DNA of 64,000 nucleotides from Dongia deserti. GTDB taxonomy: Bacteria > Pseudomonadota > Alphaproteobacteria > Dongiales > Dongiaceae. A program made the translations under genes and the position numbers. The notes below the pieces were generated by a model. The model had not been told where the DNA came from, searched no databases, and saw nothing but the letters and a program-made list of their open reading frames with translations. Location: NCBI RefSeq assembly GCF_003574735.1, contig NZ_QORW01000022.1, forward strand, positions 1-64,000, given 5' to 3'. The stretch's first letter is position 1; each line of letters begins with the position of its first letter. Positions 45,706 to 53,759 of the stretch are shown here, one piece after another.

Positions 45706-46947
45706 TCACTCGCCGCGCAGCGCTGCCAACGCGGCCTCCGCCGCCGCTTCGCCGGTCAGATGCGCGCCGTGGACATCGCCCATGTAGCAATGGTGAACGG
45801 CCTCGCCGGCGAAGAACAGGCGGTGCTCGATCGGCAGTCCCAATTCCGCGCGCGCAGCATAGCGTCCAGGTTTGGCGGCGGCATAGCAGCCTCTGATCCA
45901 GGGATCGTGATCCCAGTCGGCAAAGACGATCCGATCCGTCACGCACGCCTTCACGTCGTTACCGAAGATTGCCGCAAGCTGCGTCAGTGCGTAATCCGCC
46001 GTGGGGCGCGCGCCTTGCGCAGCCAGTTCTTTGGCGAACGGACCATTGAGCATGGCCGTGACGATGTTATGGCCGCCTTCGCGCACCACGAATTCGACCG
46101 ATTCGGTGGCGCCGAGATCCGGCATGAGCATCATCGAGTCGACATCGCCGAACGGATTCCGCGTAAAGCCGAGCGCGACCTTGTTGCAGCTGCCGAGCGG
46201 CAAATCGGCGATCGCCTGCTGCTTCCGGTCGGGCAGTGATGGACTGAAACGGATCACCTCGTTCGCCAGCACGCCGGTGGAAACCGCGATGATCACCGCG
46301 CGCGCTTCGATCGTGCCGCGCGGCGTTTCCACCGCAACCCCGTTCCTGCCGCCCCAGGCGATGTGCGTTGCCGGTGTTTCCAACTCAACCGGAATGCCCT
46401 GCGCATGGCGCACAATCAGAGCGCCGAAGCCATCCAGGATCGGCCAATCGTCGCCCTCCCAGACATAGCGCGCGAAATCTAGAGCCGAGGATTGCGCAAG
46501 CGTCACGCCTTGCTTGGCGATGAAGTTCGCCTCGAAGAAGTCGTGCCATTTGCCGCGGACGGGAAACAGCGCGGAGGCGGGGCAATCATGCTCTCCGTCA
46601 CCGATCGCGGCGATCTTAGCGAAGCAATCGTCGACATAGGCGAAGCATTCATCATGCTCGGGGCCGGAAAGGATGGCCCGGTTACGCGCGACGCGAAAAT
46701 CCTCCGGCCCTTGTTTCACGTGGAACAAATAGCGATCGACCAGCGGAGTCAGTGGGTTGAGCGCCGGCGAGTGCAGCCAATGCCCACCGAGATCAACCGG
46801 CGCGCCGAGCGTGGCGCTGTCCGTGACGACGCGGCCGCCGATGTGCGGCTTGGCCTCGAGCAGGCGGAACGAGGCGCCCTTGTCCACGAGGCGCCGCGCC
46901 GCAGCCAATCCGGCGGCACCTGCGCCGATGATGACGATATCCAGCAT
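45706..46947 (-). CDS. FAD-dependent amine oxidase (monoamine oxidase-like)
   Basis: A 413-residue flavoprotein of the monoamine/polyamine oxidase family that should oxidise an amine to imine with release of H2O2. The FAD Rossmann motif is VIIGAGAAGLAAARRL close to the start, with LLEAKPHIGGRV and DLGGHWLH as the usual second block. The C-terminal FAD block LFFAGEAVHHCYMGDVHGA is clear. ATG 46947 (MLDIVIIGAG) follows GGGAG; the frame is open to 47139 but homology starts at 46947. No covalent FAD Cys is evident. Substrate unknown; fits the amine-catabolic theme of the window. Confidence 0.85.
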   Translation of the reverse strand: MLDIVIIGAGAAGLAAARRLVDKGASFRLLEAKPHIGGRVVTDSATLGAPVDLGGHWLHSPALNPLTPLVDRYLFHVKQGPEDFRVARNRAILSGPEHDECFAYVDDCFAKIAAIGDGEHDCPASALFPVRGKWHDFFEANFIAKQGVTLAQSSALDFARYVWEGDDWPILDGFGALIVRHAQGIPVELETPATHIAWGGRNGVAVETPRGTIEARAVIIAVSTGVLANEVIRFSPSLPDRKQQAIADLPLGSCNKVALGFTRNPFGDVDSMMLMPDLGATESVEFVVREGGHNIVTAMLNGPFAKELAAQGARPTADYALTQLAAIFGNDVKACVTDRIVFADWDHDPWIRGCYAAAKPGRYAARAELGLPIEHRLFFAGEAVHHCYMGDVHGAHLTGEAAAEAALAALRGE

Positions 46948-47081
46948 AATGAATCTCCCGAATGCATGACGGGCTGCCGATGAGCGGCACCTCCGCCATG
47001 CGTCTTGTCCCAAGAAACGCAAGGAGCCGTTCCCAGCGAGGCGCGCCTCGTTCAGGGAATCGCTGCGCGGGAGATCAGGAG

Positions 47082-47217
47082 ATGGACCAGTACAAGGAAG
47101 CGGCCTTTTGCTGAGTGGAGCAGTATCTTGGCCAGCCACCGGCGTAGAATCAAGTCATCTGGCAGTACGGCGAGCGGCGCTCAGGGGGCACAAGTCCGTG
47201 GCCTTGATGGATCCCGG
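47082..47217 (+). pseudogene. degraded 5' duplicate of the M20-like amidohydrolase gene
   Basis: MDQYKEAAF begins at 47082 after a GGGAGATCAG leader much like that of the intact gene at 47704 (MDRYKEAVF). In the same frame VEQYLG matches VDRHIG and NQVIWQYGE matches NQIIWHYGE. The codons at Trp11 and Trp22 of the intact gene are TGA (47112-47114) and TAG (47145-47147) here. After 47174 one base must be added to restore the frame, giving ALRGHKSVAL beside ALREYKSAAW. About 43 codons remain; the rest is replaced by the VOC gene, whose stop is at 47218. Confidence 0.75.
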
Positions 47218-47586
47218 CTATTGGTGGACCGCTTCGAGCTTGTGGCCGTCGGGGTCGGTCACGAAGGCTGCGTAGTAGGTCGGGCAGTAGTGCGGCCTCA
47301 AGCCGGGTGCGCCACTATCGCGGCCGCCCAGACGCAAGGCCGCCGCGTGAAAAGCATCGACTGCGGCCTGGCTCGGCGCTTCGAACGCCAGATGGAAACC
47401 ATGACCCGGCGGCGATGCCGCAGCAGCCGGGAACAAGGCGAGCTTGTCATTGCCACCGGCTGTGCCGTAGCCGACGCCGTCCGCATTGCTCCAGACGCGG
47501 ACGTACCCCAACGCCGACAAGACGCCGTCATAGAACGCCGCCGCCAGGTCGAGATCGGCGACGCCGAGTGATACATGGCTGAGCAC
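47218..47586 (-). CDS. VOC family protein (glyoxalase-fold)
   Basis: A 122-residue single VOC-superfamily protein of the dioxygenase/glyoxalase type. It opens MLSHVSLGVADLDLAAAFYDGVLSALG in two blocks and closes YYAAFVTDPDGHKLEAV, the usual beta-alpha-beta pattern, with H4, H62-H64 region and the final E as possible metal ligands. Most relatives are annotated glyoxalase/bleomycin-resistance-like, of unknown substrate. The gene is minus-strand and convergent on the relic at 47082-47217; its promoter would lie in the gap before the amidohydrolase gene. Confidence 0.8.
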   Translation of the reverse strand: MLSHVSLGVADLDLAAAFYDGVLSALGYVRVWSNADGVGYGTAGGNDKLALFPAAAASPPGHGFHLAFEAPSQAAVDAFHAAALRLGGRDSGAPGLRPHYCPTYYAAFVTDPDGHKLEAVHQ

Positions 47587-47703
47587 GTCTGCTCCCCGCG
47601 ATCTGTCCCGACATTCTTTGCGTGATGGCGAGATGGGTCAATCCCCGCCACTTGTCGCCGCTGACGCAACTCGCCATGCTGCCCACGGACAGGAGATCAG
47701 CAT

Positions 47704-49287
47704 ATGGACCGATACAAGGAGGCCGTGTTCGCTTGGGTAGATCGCCACATCGGCAATCTCTCGGACTGGAACCAGATCATCTGGCACTACGGCGAAACGG
47801 CGCTGCGCGAGTACAAGTCCGCCGCCTGGTATGTCGCACGCCTTAAGGAAGCGGGTTTCGAGGTCGAGGCCGGCACTGGCGGCATGCCGACTGCCTTCCG
47901 CGCCACCTGGTCGAACGGCGAGGGCCCGCGCATCGCGGCTTATGCGGAGTACGATGCGGTGCCGGGCAACTGCCAGGCGGCCGCCACCAGCAAGATGCCG
48001 CGTGCCGGCCTGTCGCCCCATGCCGGCGGCCATACCGATCCGCACTCCGCATTGGGCATTTCGGCGCTGGGCGGCGTACTGGCCGCCAAGGCGGCGATGA
48101 CGGAGATAGGGCTCAAAGGCACGATCGTGTTTTTCGGCGAGCCGGCCGAGAAGCTGCGCCTGTCGAAACCGGTCCATGCGGCTAAAGGCTATTACGAGAA
48201 CCTTGACGCGGCGATCAGCTTTCATCCGACCTACATGCTGCCGCTGGTGAACACGGCGCGCTGGGATACCCATTGCGGCGCCGGGTATGCCTGCATCTAC
48301 ACCTTCGAATGTCCGGAGCCGGAAAGCTGGCTCAGCGACTCGAGCTCGCCGATCCCGGCCAGCCACGTCGCGGCGCGGGCGCCGGGAGCGACCGACGCCT
48401 TGTTCCACATGTTCGGGCTAACGAAGCAAACCCAATCCAACATGCTGCCCTTCACCCAGGGCTGGTCGTTGAGCGAGGCGATCCTGACGGCGGGGCAGGC
48501 GACGGCGGACAACCTGCCGGCCCAGATCGCCGAGATCCAGTATCTCTGGCGCACGCCCACCATTGAAATGGCGGAGCAGGTCGCACGCGTGCTCGACAAC
48601 AATGCCGAAGCCGCCGCCAAAGCCGCGCACTGCACCTGGAAACGCACCTGGGTGACCAAATCGCGGCCTGGCCTGCCCAACCATGCGCTAGCCGAGGCGA
48701 CCTATCGCAACATCGTGCTGGCCGGCGCGCCGAAATGGGGCGAGGAGGCGATTCGCTTGGCGCGGGAGATCCAGAAGGAACTGGGCCTTACGCCGATGGA
48801 CAAGCCCTATCTCAGCGCCTGCGAGACCACCATCCCTCCTATGGAGGCGGAGATGAAGCTGCGGCAGGATTTGCCGCCGTCGCAGCTCAATTCCACCTCG
48901 GACGATTACACCGAATACTGCTGGCACTGCCCGACGGTGCGCTTCTACATCGCGCGACCGATGCTGAAGGCGCCGAAAGGATTCAGCTATCCGGCCTGGG
49001 CGATGAATGCCCTGGGCGGCCTGAGGCCCTGCATCGATCCCATGATCCGTACCGCCGCCAAGACCGTTGGGGCGACCATCACGGACCTCCTGTCTAACAG
49101 CGAGCTGCTGCGGAACGCCCAAGGGGAATGGCGTCACCGGACCGGCGGCATCAGCGGCAAGGATTGGGTGGCACCCCTGCTGCCCAAGGACTTCCGTGTG
49201 CCGCTGGATTTCCGCTGGCCGGAATATGTGACGACAGCGCGCGGCGAAGAATGGTGGATCCCGACGAGAGGGGAGGAACGGTTATGA
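47704..49287 (+). CDS. M20-like amidohydrolase, AbgB-related, altered metal site
   Basis: A 527-residue peptidase-M20D-like enzyme related to AbgB, the p-aminobenzoyl-glutamate hydrolase subunit. It has AYAEYDAVPG (about 80-88), then PHAGGHTDPHSALG (105-118), FFGEPAEK (143-150) and SFHPT (172-176). In AbgB these blocks are HGCGHNLLGT, GCPGEEGG and WHPE, so the metal-ligand Cys becomes Gly (G108) and the second Glu of the EE pair becomes Lys (K150), while the first Glu is kept. That points to a one-metal or otherwise changed active site. ATG 47704 follows AGGAGATCAG. The stop overlaps the SDR start (ATGA). Substrate unknown; probably an amide. Confidence 0.8.
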   Translation: MDRYKEAVFAWVDRHIGNLSDWNQIIWHYGETALREYKSAAWYVARLKEAGFEVEAGTGGMPTAFRATWSNGEGPRIAAYAEYDAVPGNCQAAATSKMPRAGLSPHAGGHTDPHSALGISALGGVLAAKAAMTEIGLKGTIVFFGEPAEKLRLSKPVHAAKGYYENLDAAISFHPTYMLPLVNTARWDTHCGAGYACIYTFECPEPESWLSDSSSPIPASHVAARAPGATDALFHMFGLTKQTQSNMLPFTQGWSLSEAILTAGQATADNLPAQIAEIQYLWRTPTIEMAEQVARVLDNNAEAAAKAAHCTWKRTWVTKSRPGLPNHALAEATYRNIVLAGAPKWGEEAIRLAREIQKELGLTPMDKPYLSACETTIPPMEAEMKLRQDLPPSQLNSTSDDYTEYCWHCPTVRFYIARPMLKAPKGFSYPAWAMNALGGLRPCIDPMIRTAAKTVGATITDLLSNSELLRNAQGEWRHRTGGISGKDWVAPLLPKDFRVPLDFRWPEYVTTARGEEWWIPTRGEERL

Positions 49288-50093
49288 GCAGCGCAAGCGA
49301 TCATGGGGGCGACTACGCACCGAACTTCGATCTGACAGGGGCGGTCATGCTGGTCACCGGTCCGGCCCGCGGGCTGGGGCGCGCCAGCACGCTGGCCTGC
49401 GCGGCGGCCGGGGCGGACATCGTGCTCGGCCTTCGCGACTTGAGCACCGATGGCGGCCTTGCCGCCGAGATCGAGGGGCTGGGGCGGAAAGTGCTGCCCC
49501 TCCAGCTCGACGTCACCAGGATGGATCAGATCAGGGACGGCGTGGCCCGTGCGCTGGACCGGTTCGGGCGGATCGACATCCTGCTCAACAATGTTGGCGT
49601 CGGACCGGAAAACCCGGCGGAAAAGGTGATGGAGGCGGACTTCGACTTCACCGTGAACGCCAATCTCAAGGGTACGTTCTTCGTGACCCAGGCGGTCGGC
49701 CGGAGCATGATCCAGCGCAAGAAGGGCCGGATTATCAATATGAGCTCCCAGGCCGGCAGCGTCGTCCTGCATGGCGAATCGATCTATTGCATGACCAAGG
49801 CGGCGATCAATCACCTGACCCGCTGCCTCGCCTCGGAATGGGCGCCGTACGGCATCACCGTCAATAGCATTGCCCCGACCTTCATCAATACTGACGGGAC
49901 CGCGCCAGCGTTGTCCGACCCGGACTTCAAACGCAGGACCCTGGCCCACATCCCCCTTGGCCGGATCGGCGATCCCAAGGACGTGGCCGCCGCGATCGTC
50001 TTCCTGGCATCGCCGGCAGCATCGCTTATCACCGGCACCAACCTGCTGGTGGATGGCGGATGGTCGGTCGCCGACATGCGATCTGCGCTCTGA
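49284..50093 (+). CDS. SDR family oxidoreductase (amidohydrolase operon)
   Basis: A 269-residue classical SDR. It has VTGPARGLGRAS (cofactor loop; TGxxxGxG-type), ILLNNVGVG in place of NNAG, INMSSQAGS with the catalytic Ser, and ESIYCMTKAAINH with Tyr and Lys, then NSIAPTFINTDGTAP and a usual TGTNLLVDGGWS C terminus. It is coupled to the amidohydrolase by ATGA overlap, so it may act on the alcohol or ketone side product of amide cleavage. This is inference from context. Confidence 0.87.
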   Translation: MSSASDHGGDYAPNFDLTGAVMLVTGPARGLGRASTLACAAAGADIVLGLRDLSTDGGLAAEIEGLGRKVLPLQLDVTRMDQIRDGVARALDRFGRIDILLNNVGVGPENPAEKVMEADFDFTVNANLKGTFFVTQAVGRSMIQRKKGRIINMSSQAGSVVLHGESIYCMTKAAINHLTRCLASEWAPYGITVNSIAPTFINTDGTAPALSDPDFKRRTLAHIPLGRIGDPKDVAAAIVFLASPAASLITGTNLLVDGGWSVADMRSAL

Positions 50094-50186
50094 TCGCGAA
50101 TCCGGCTTGCCGAAAGTCATAAGAGAGTTTTGAATCCGCGCTGATCTGGGACTCGAAGGCATACCGGTCCAACGGGAGGGGTGAAG

Positions 50187-50588
50187 ATGGCTGCTAAGAA
50201 GGCAACGAAGAAGCACGCTGGCAAGAAGGCGGCAAAATCCAGAAAGGCGCGCGTGAAGTCGAAGGCCAAAGTCGCGCGTAGGAAGGTCTCGCGCAAGAAA
50301 GTCGCCAAGAAGACCGCGCGGAGGAAAGCCGCCCGGAAAGCGACGCGCAAGTCGGCGCCGAAAAAGAAGGCTGCGAAGAAAAGGGTCGCGAAGAAAAAGA
50401 CGGCGCGGAAGAGCGCCCCCAAGAAGAAGGCAGCGGCCCGCAAGGCCCCCAGACGGAGAAGGCCGACGCCCAGTCCGGTCATGGCGCCAGAAACGCCCGT
50501 GAGCTCGCTGGAACCGACGTCAGGCCCATCTCCCGAAGGGGAGTCCTCGTCGGGTGAAGGCTCCAGCGGCGAGAACACCGCGGGTTAG
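50187..50588 (+). CDS. histone H1-like / AlgP-type Lys-Ala-rich basic protein
   Basis: A 133-residue, very basic protein. Residues 1-95 consist of Lys, Ala and Arg in AAKK-, KKVAKK- and RKSAPKKKAA-like runs, with RKSAPKKKAA occurring twice. Residues about 96-133 form an acidic, Ser/Pro/Glu-rich tail (PSPEGESSSGEGSSGE). This is the layout of bacterial histone H1-like proteins (AlgP, HctB). It likely binds DNA or RNA electrostatically. ATG 50187 follows GGAGGGG; a GTG 50181 start is weaker. A strong hairpin lies 44 bp downstream. Confidence 0.7.
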   Translation: MAAKKATKKHAGKKAAKSRKARVKSKAKVARRKVSRKKVAKKTARRKAARKATRKSAPKKKAAKKRVAKKKTARKSAPKKKAAARKAPRRRRPTPSPVMAPETPVSSLEPTSGPSPEGESSSGEGSSGENTAG

Positions 50589-50632
50589 TGGCTGGGCACT
50601 CGGCTAGAGCCATCCATCCGCGACTCGGTCGT

Positions 50633-50667
50633 GCACAGCTCGCCGAAGGCGATTCGGCGAGCTGTGC
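50633..50667. terminator. perfect 15-bp hairpin between convergent genes
   Basis: GCACAGCTCGCCGAA (50633-50647) is exactly complementary to TTCGGCGAGCTGTGC (50653-50667) with the 5-base loop GGCGA. It sits 44 bp after the basic-protein stop and 91 bp before the DUF1127 stop on the other strand. No T run follows on either side. It is the strongest stem in the window and may be a bidirectional transcription or stability element. Confidence 0.6.
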
Positions 50668-50758
50668 GGTAATTCCGGAACTTCGAGGCGGTGCATCCGT
50701 CCGACGGGTGGTGTAGCATGTGGCTCCCTCACCAAACCCCGTTTCCCTGCTTCGCCCG

Positions 50759-50989
50759 TCAGCCATGCCATCTGCCCCCGCGGACGACCATGTCGATGTC
50801 GCTGCGGGTGATCCCTATGTCCTTCAAGAGGTAATCGCTGAGGCTCGCCAGATGCTCGGCTTCGCGCCGCGACCGATGGGCGTGCATCAAGCCTTCAAGA
50901 AAGGCAAAGATCCTTGTAATCGCCCGTGGGCCTTGCCTGTTGCAAGCGGTTCCCGGCCCTTGTGACGCTGTTGCGTTGAGGTTCGTCAT
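50759..50989 (-). CDS. DUF1127 small protein
   Basis: A 76-residue protein. ATG 50989 is preceded by GGAGGAAAC. The C-terminal part shows the DUF1127 helix, with RSRREAEHLASLSDYLLKDI and GITRSDIDMVVRGG. Such small Arg-rich proteins of alphaproteobacteria are linked with RNA binding and with phosphate and RNA turnover in Agrobacterium. The N-terminal 30 residues are less conserved. A second DUF1127 gene is at 63358. Confidence 0.85.
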   Translation of the reverse strand: MTNLNATASQGPGTACNRQGPRAITRIFAFLEGLMHAHRSRREAEHLASLSDYLLKDIGITRSDIDMVVRGGRWHG

Positions 50990-51161
50990 TGTTTCCTCCA
51001 TCCAAGTTGGAGGCAGGGTAGCGAACCCCCGCAACACTCGCTTGGGCGCCAGTGGGTTATTTCCTGACGGTTTTCTGGTTTTTTGCAGACGAGATCGGGC
51101 TTCATCCTTGCCGGTCCGGGCTCCCGGCTCCGATAATCGGCGACCCGACGGGAGGCGGTCA

Positions 51162-52802
51162 GTGATCTACCGGTTTGCCGATTGCGAGCTGGATACGGGG
51201 CGGTACGAGCTGCGCTGCCAGGGCGTCCTTAAGGCTGTCGAGCCGCGGGTCTTCGACCTCTTGCAGTATCTCCTCGAGAACCGCGATCGCACCATCACGA
51301 AGGATGAGCTCTACAAGGCGATCTGGCAGGGGCGCTTCGTATCGGAATCCGCCCTCAGCAGCCGGATCAAGGCCGCGCGACAGGCGGTCAACGACACCGG
51401 GGAGGACCAGGGAATCATCCGCACCGTGCATGGCCGCGGCTTCCGTTTTGTTGCGGAGGTGGAGCCTGCCGATGGTGATCGGCAGGAGCGCGGTCAGCCT
51501 CCTCGCGGGGAGACCAAGGTCTCGGTCGCTGTCCTGCCCTTCGCCAACATGAGCGGCGATCCGGAACAGGAGTATTTCAGCGACGGAATCACGGAAGATC
51601 TCACCACCGACCTTTCCAGGATATCGGGCCTGTTCGTGCCCGCGCGCAACTCGACATTCCGGTACAAGGGCGCGGCGGTGGACGTGCAGCAGCTCTGCAA
51701 GGATCTGGGCGTCCGCCATGTGCTGGAGGGGAGCGTTCGCAAGGCCGGCGGCCGCGTCCGGATCACGGCCCAGCTGATCGACGGCGAGACCGGTGGGCAT
51801 CTATGGGCGGATCGCTATGACCGGGACCTTACGGATGTCTTCATCGTCCAGGACGAGATCACGCACCGCATTGTGGAATCGCTGCGGGTGACGTTGCTGC
51901 CGAGCGAGCGCAAGGCGATCGAGAAGGTCCCTACAGAGAACCTCGAGGCCTACCAGTACTATCTACGCGGCCGGCAGTTCTTCCATCAGCAGACCAAGAA
52001 CAGCATGGAGATCGCGAAGCGGATGTTCGAGCGGGCGATCGCGCTCGACCCGAACTATGCACGCGCCTATGCGGGCCTCGCTGACTGCGAATCCGAGCGT
52101 TACATGGGCAGCTACGCGGACGTGACGCCGGAAAGCATTCTAGCGGCGAGCGCGCGGGCGCTGGAACTCGACGCGGACCTCGCCGAGGCCCACGCCTCGC
52201 GCGGCCTCGCTCTCTCCACCTTGGAGCGCCATGAGGAGGCCGAGCGCGAGTTCAAGGCGGCGATGCGCCTGGACCCGAACCTGTTCGAGGTGCTCAAGTT
52301 CTATGCGCGCGCGTGCCAGTCGCAGGGACGGTTCGCCGAGGCCGCCGAATACTTCGAGCGAGCCTGTGCAGCCAGTCCGGACGACATTCGATGCCCGGTC
52401 TTGCTGGCTCAGAATTACCGGGACCTCGGCCGTCGCCACGAGGCGGAGGTTGCACTGCGACGCAGCCTTGAAAAGATCGAGCGCGAGCTGCAACGCAATC
52501 CCGAGCGCTCCAATGCCGCCGCGCTCGGCGCCGTGGTCCTGGCAACACTCGGCGAGACGGCGCGCGCCAGGGACTGGGCGTCCATGGCGCTGTCGCTGGA
52601 CCCGGACGATCTGCTCACACAGTACAACACTGCCTGTGCCTATGCTCTGATGGGCCAGGCTGAAGCAGCCATTGATCTACTGGAGCGCGCGATCCCGCGC
52701 ATCCGCGGCCGGCTCCAGACACGAATCCGGTACGACAGCGACTTCAACTCGCTGCGTTCGCTGCCGCGGTTCCAGGCGCTGTTGAAGATTGTGGGCGGCT
52801 GA
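51162..52802 (+). CDS. OmpR-type winged helix / TPR protein (CadC-like regulator)
   Basis: A 546-residue regulator. Residues 1-105 make an OmpR-type DNA-binding wing (YRFADCELDTGRYELRCQG, FDLLQYLLENRDRTITKDEL, FVSESALSSRIKAARQAV). Residues about 120-260 are the FlgO-like/adenylate-cyclase-associated domain: VAVLPFANMSGDPEQEYFSD and GVRHVLEGSVRKAGGRVRIT. Residues about 290-540 are six or more TPRs. No membrane helix is visible, unlike CadC. The GTG start at 51162 follows GGGAGG; the longer frame to 50940 is not homologous. Its signal is unknown. Confidence 0.82.
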   Translation: MIYRFADCELDTGRYELRCQGVLKAVEPRVFDLLQYLLENRDRTITKDELYKAIWQGRFVSESALSSRIKAARQAVNDTGEDQGIIRTVHGRGFRFVAEVEPADGDRQERGQPPRGETKVSVAVLPFANMSGDPEQEYFSDGITEDLTTDLSRISGLFVPARNSTFRYKGAAVDVQQLCKDLGVRHVLEGSVRKAGGRVRITAQLIDGETGGHLWADRYDRDLTDVFIVQDEITHRIVESLRVTLLPSERKAIEKVPTENLEAYQYYLRGRQFFHQQTKNSMEIAKRMFERAIALDPNYARAYAGLADCESERYMGSYADVTPESILAASARALELDADLAEAHASRGLALSTLERHEEAEREFKAAMRLDPNLFEVLKFYARACQSQGRFAEAAEYFERACAASPDDIRCPVLLAQNYRDLGRRHEAEVALRRSLEKIERELQRNPERSNAAALGAVVLATLGETARARDWASMALSLDPDDLLTQYNTACAYALMGQAEAAIDLLERAIPRIRGRLQTRIRYDSDFNSLRSLPRFQALLKIVGG

Positions 52803-52806
52803 TCAC

Positions 52807-53733
52807 TCACTGCGCTGGTCTTGCCTTGGCGGATTTGCGCAGCTCCGCCCCGATGTTCCACAGGATTGCGGCCAGCACCAGGCCGCCGCCGAAAAAGGTT
52901 TCCGGCGCCGGCACTTCGTTGAAGAAGATCCAGACCCAGAGCGGCGACATCGGCACTTCGCTCGCACTGAGCAGGGCGGCCTGGGCGGAGGGCAGGCGGC
53001 GCGCGCCCATCGTATAGAGGCCAAGCCCACCGCCCTGCGTCACGATGCCAAAGGCCGCCAGCCAGAGGATATCGGTCACGGTGGCGGTGAACGGGTCGAC
53101 CATCGGAAAGGCGATGATCGCGGCGGCAATGCCCGACAGCGCCGCCGCTTCCAGCATCGGCACATCGCGGTGGCGGCGCATGATCACCGTCATGACCGCC
53201 ATGGTGAAGGTCATGAACAAGGCGGCGAGGTCACCCAGGATGTGGCCGCCGCCGAGGCCAGTGGAGCCGCCGACCGTGACGATGACGCCGGCGCCGGCCA
53301 CCAGGCTACCGATCAGGGTGCGCCGGCCAGCCCGCTCGCGGAACCATAGCCAGGCGAAGATCGCGGTGATGAAGGGCAGGGTGGCATAGATCACCGTCAC
53401 GTTGGCGACGGTGGTGTTCTGCAGCGCGTAAATGAACGCGATTTTGCCGGCCGCGGAGATCAAGATGAGCGCAATGCCGGCCAGGCTGAAGGCGCGCTGC
53501 CAGTCGAAGCCGAAGCGGCGCCGCTCGATCATCGCCAGCACTGCGATCGAGAGGCCGCCGAAGATGCCGCGCCAGAACACGACCACCCAGATGTCGATTG
53601 GGACCGTCCGCGCAAAGAAACCGGCGGTGCTCCAGGCCAAAGCGGAGCTCAGCACCAGGGCGATGCCGATTGTGGTGCCTCGGTCGGCGCTGGCGGGGGA
53701 AATGGGGTCGGCGGCGCCGGTCTGGTTCGTCAT
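52807..53733 (-). CDS. EamA/DMT family transporter
   Basis: A 308-residue drug/metabolite exporter with ten helices in two EamA repeats. The first begins GIALVLSSALAWSTAGFFAR and the second at about 167 (GDLAALFMTFTMAVMTVIM). The glycine-rich AGAGVIVTVGGS and ALLSASEVPMSPLWVW are family features. It converges on the wHTH-TPR gene with 4 bp between stops and lies just downstream of the 5'-nucleotidase on the minus strand across a 26-bp gap, so cotranscription with it is likely. Substrate unknown; nucleosides, amino acids or amines are possible. Confidence 0.87.
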   Translation of the reverse strand: MTNQTGAADPISPASADRGTTIGIALVLSSALAWSTAGFFARTVPIDIWVVVFWRGIFGGLSIAVLAMIERRRFGFDWQRAFSLAGIALILISAAGKIAFIYALQNTTVANVTVIYATLPFITAIFAWLWFRERAGRRTLIGSLVAGAGVIVTVGGSTGLGGGHILGDLAALFMTFTMAVMTVIMRRHRDVPMLEAAALSGIAAAIIAFPMVDPFTATVTDILWLAAFGIVTQGGGLGLYTMGARRLPSAQAALLSASEVPMSPLWVWIFFNEVPAPETFFGGGLVLAAILWNIGAELRKSAKARPAQ

Positions 53734-53759
53734 ACGAGGGCTTCAGGCTTCCTTGCGCT

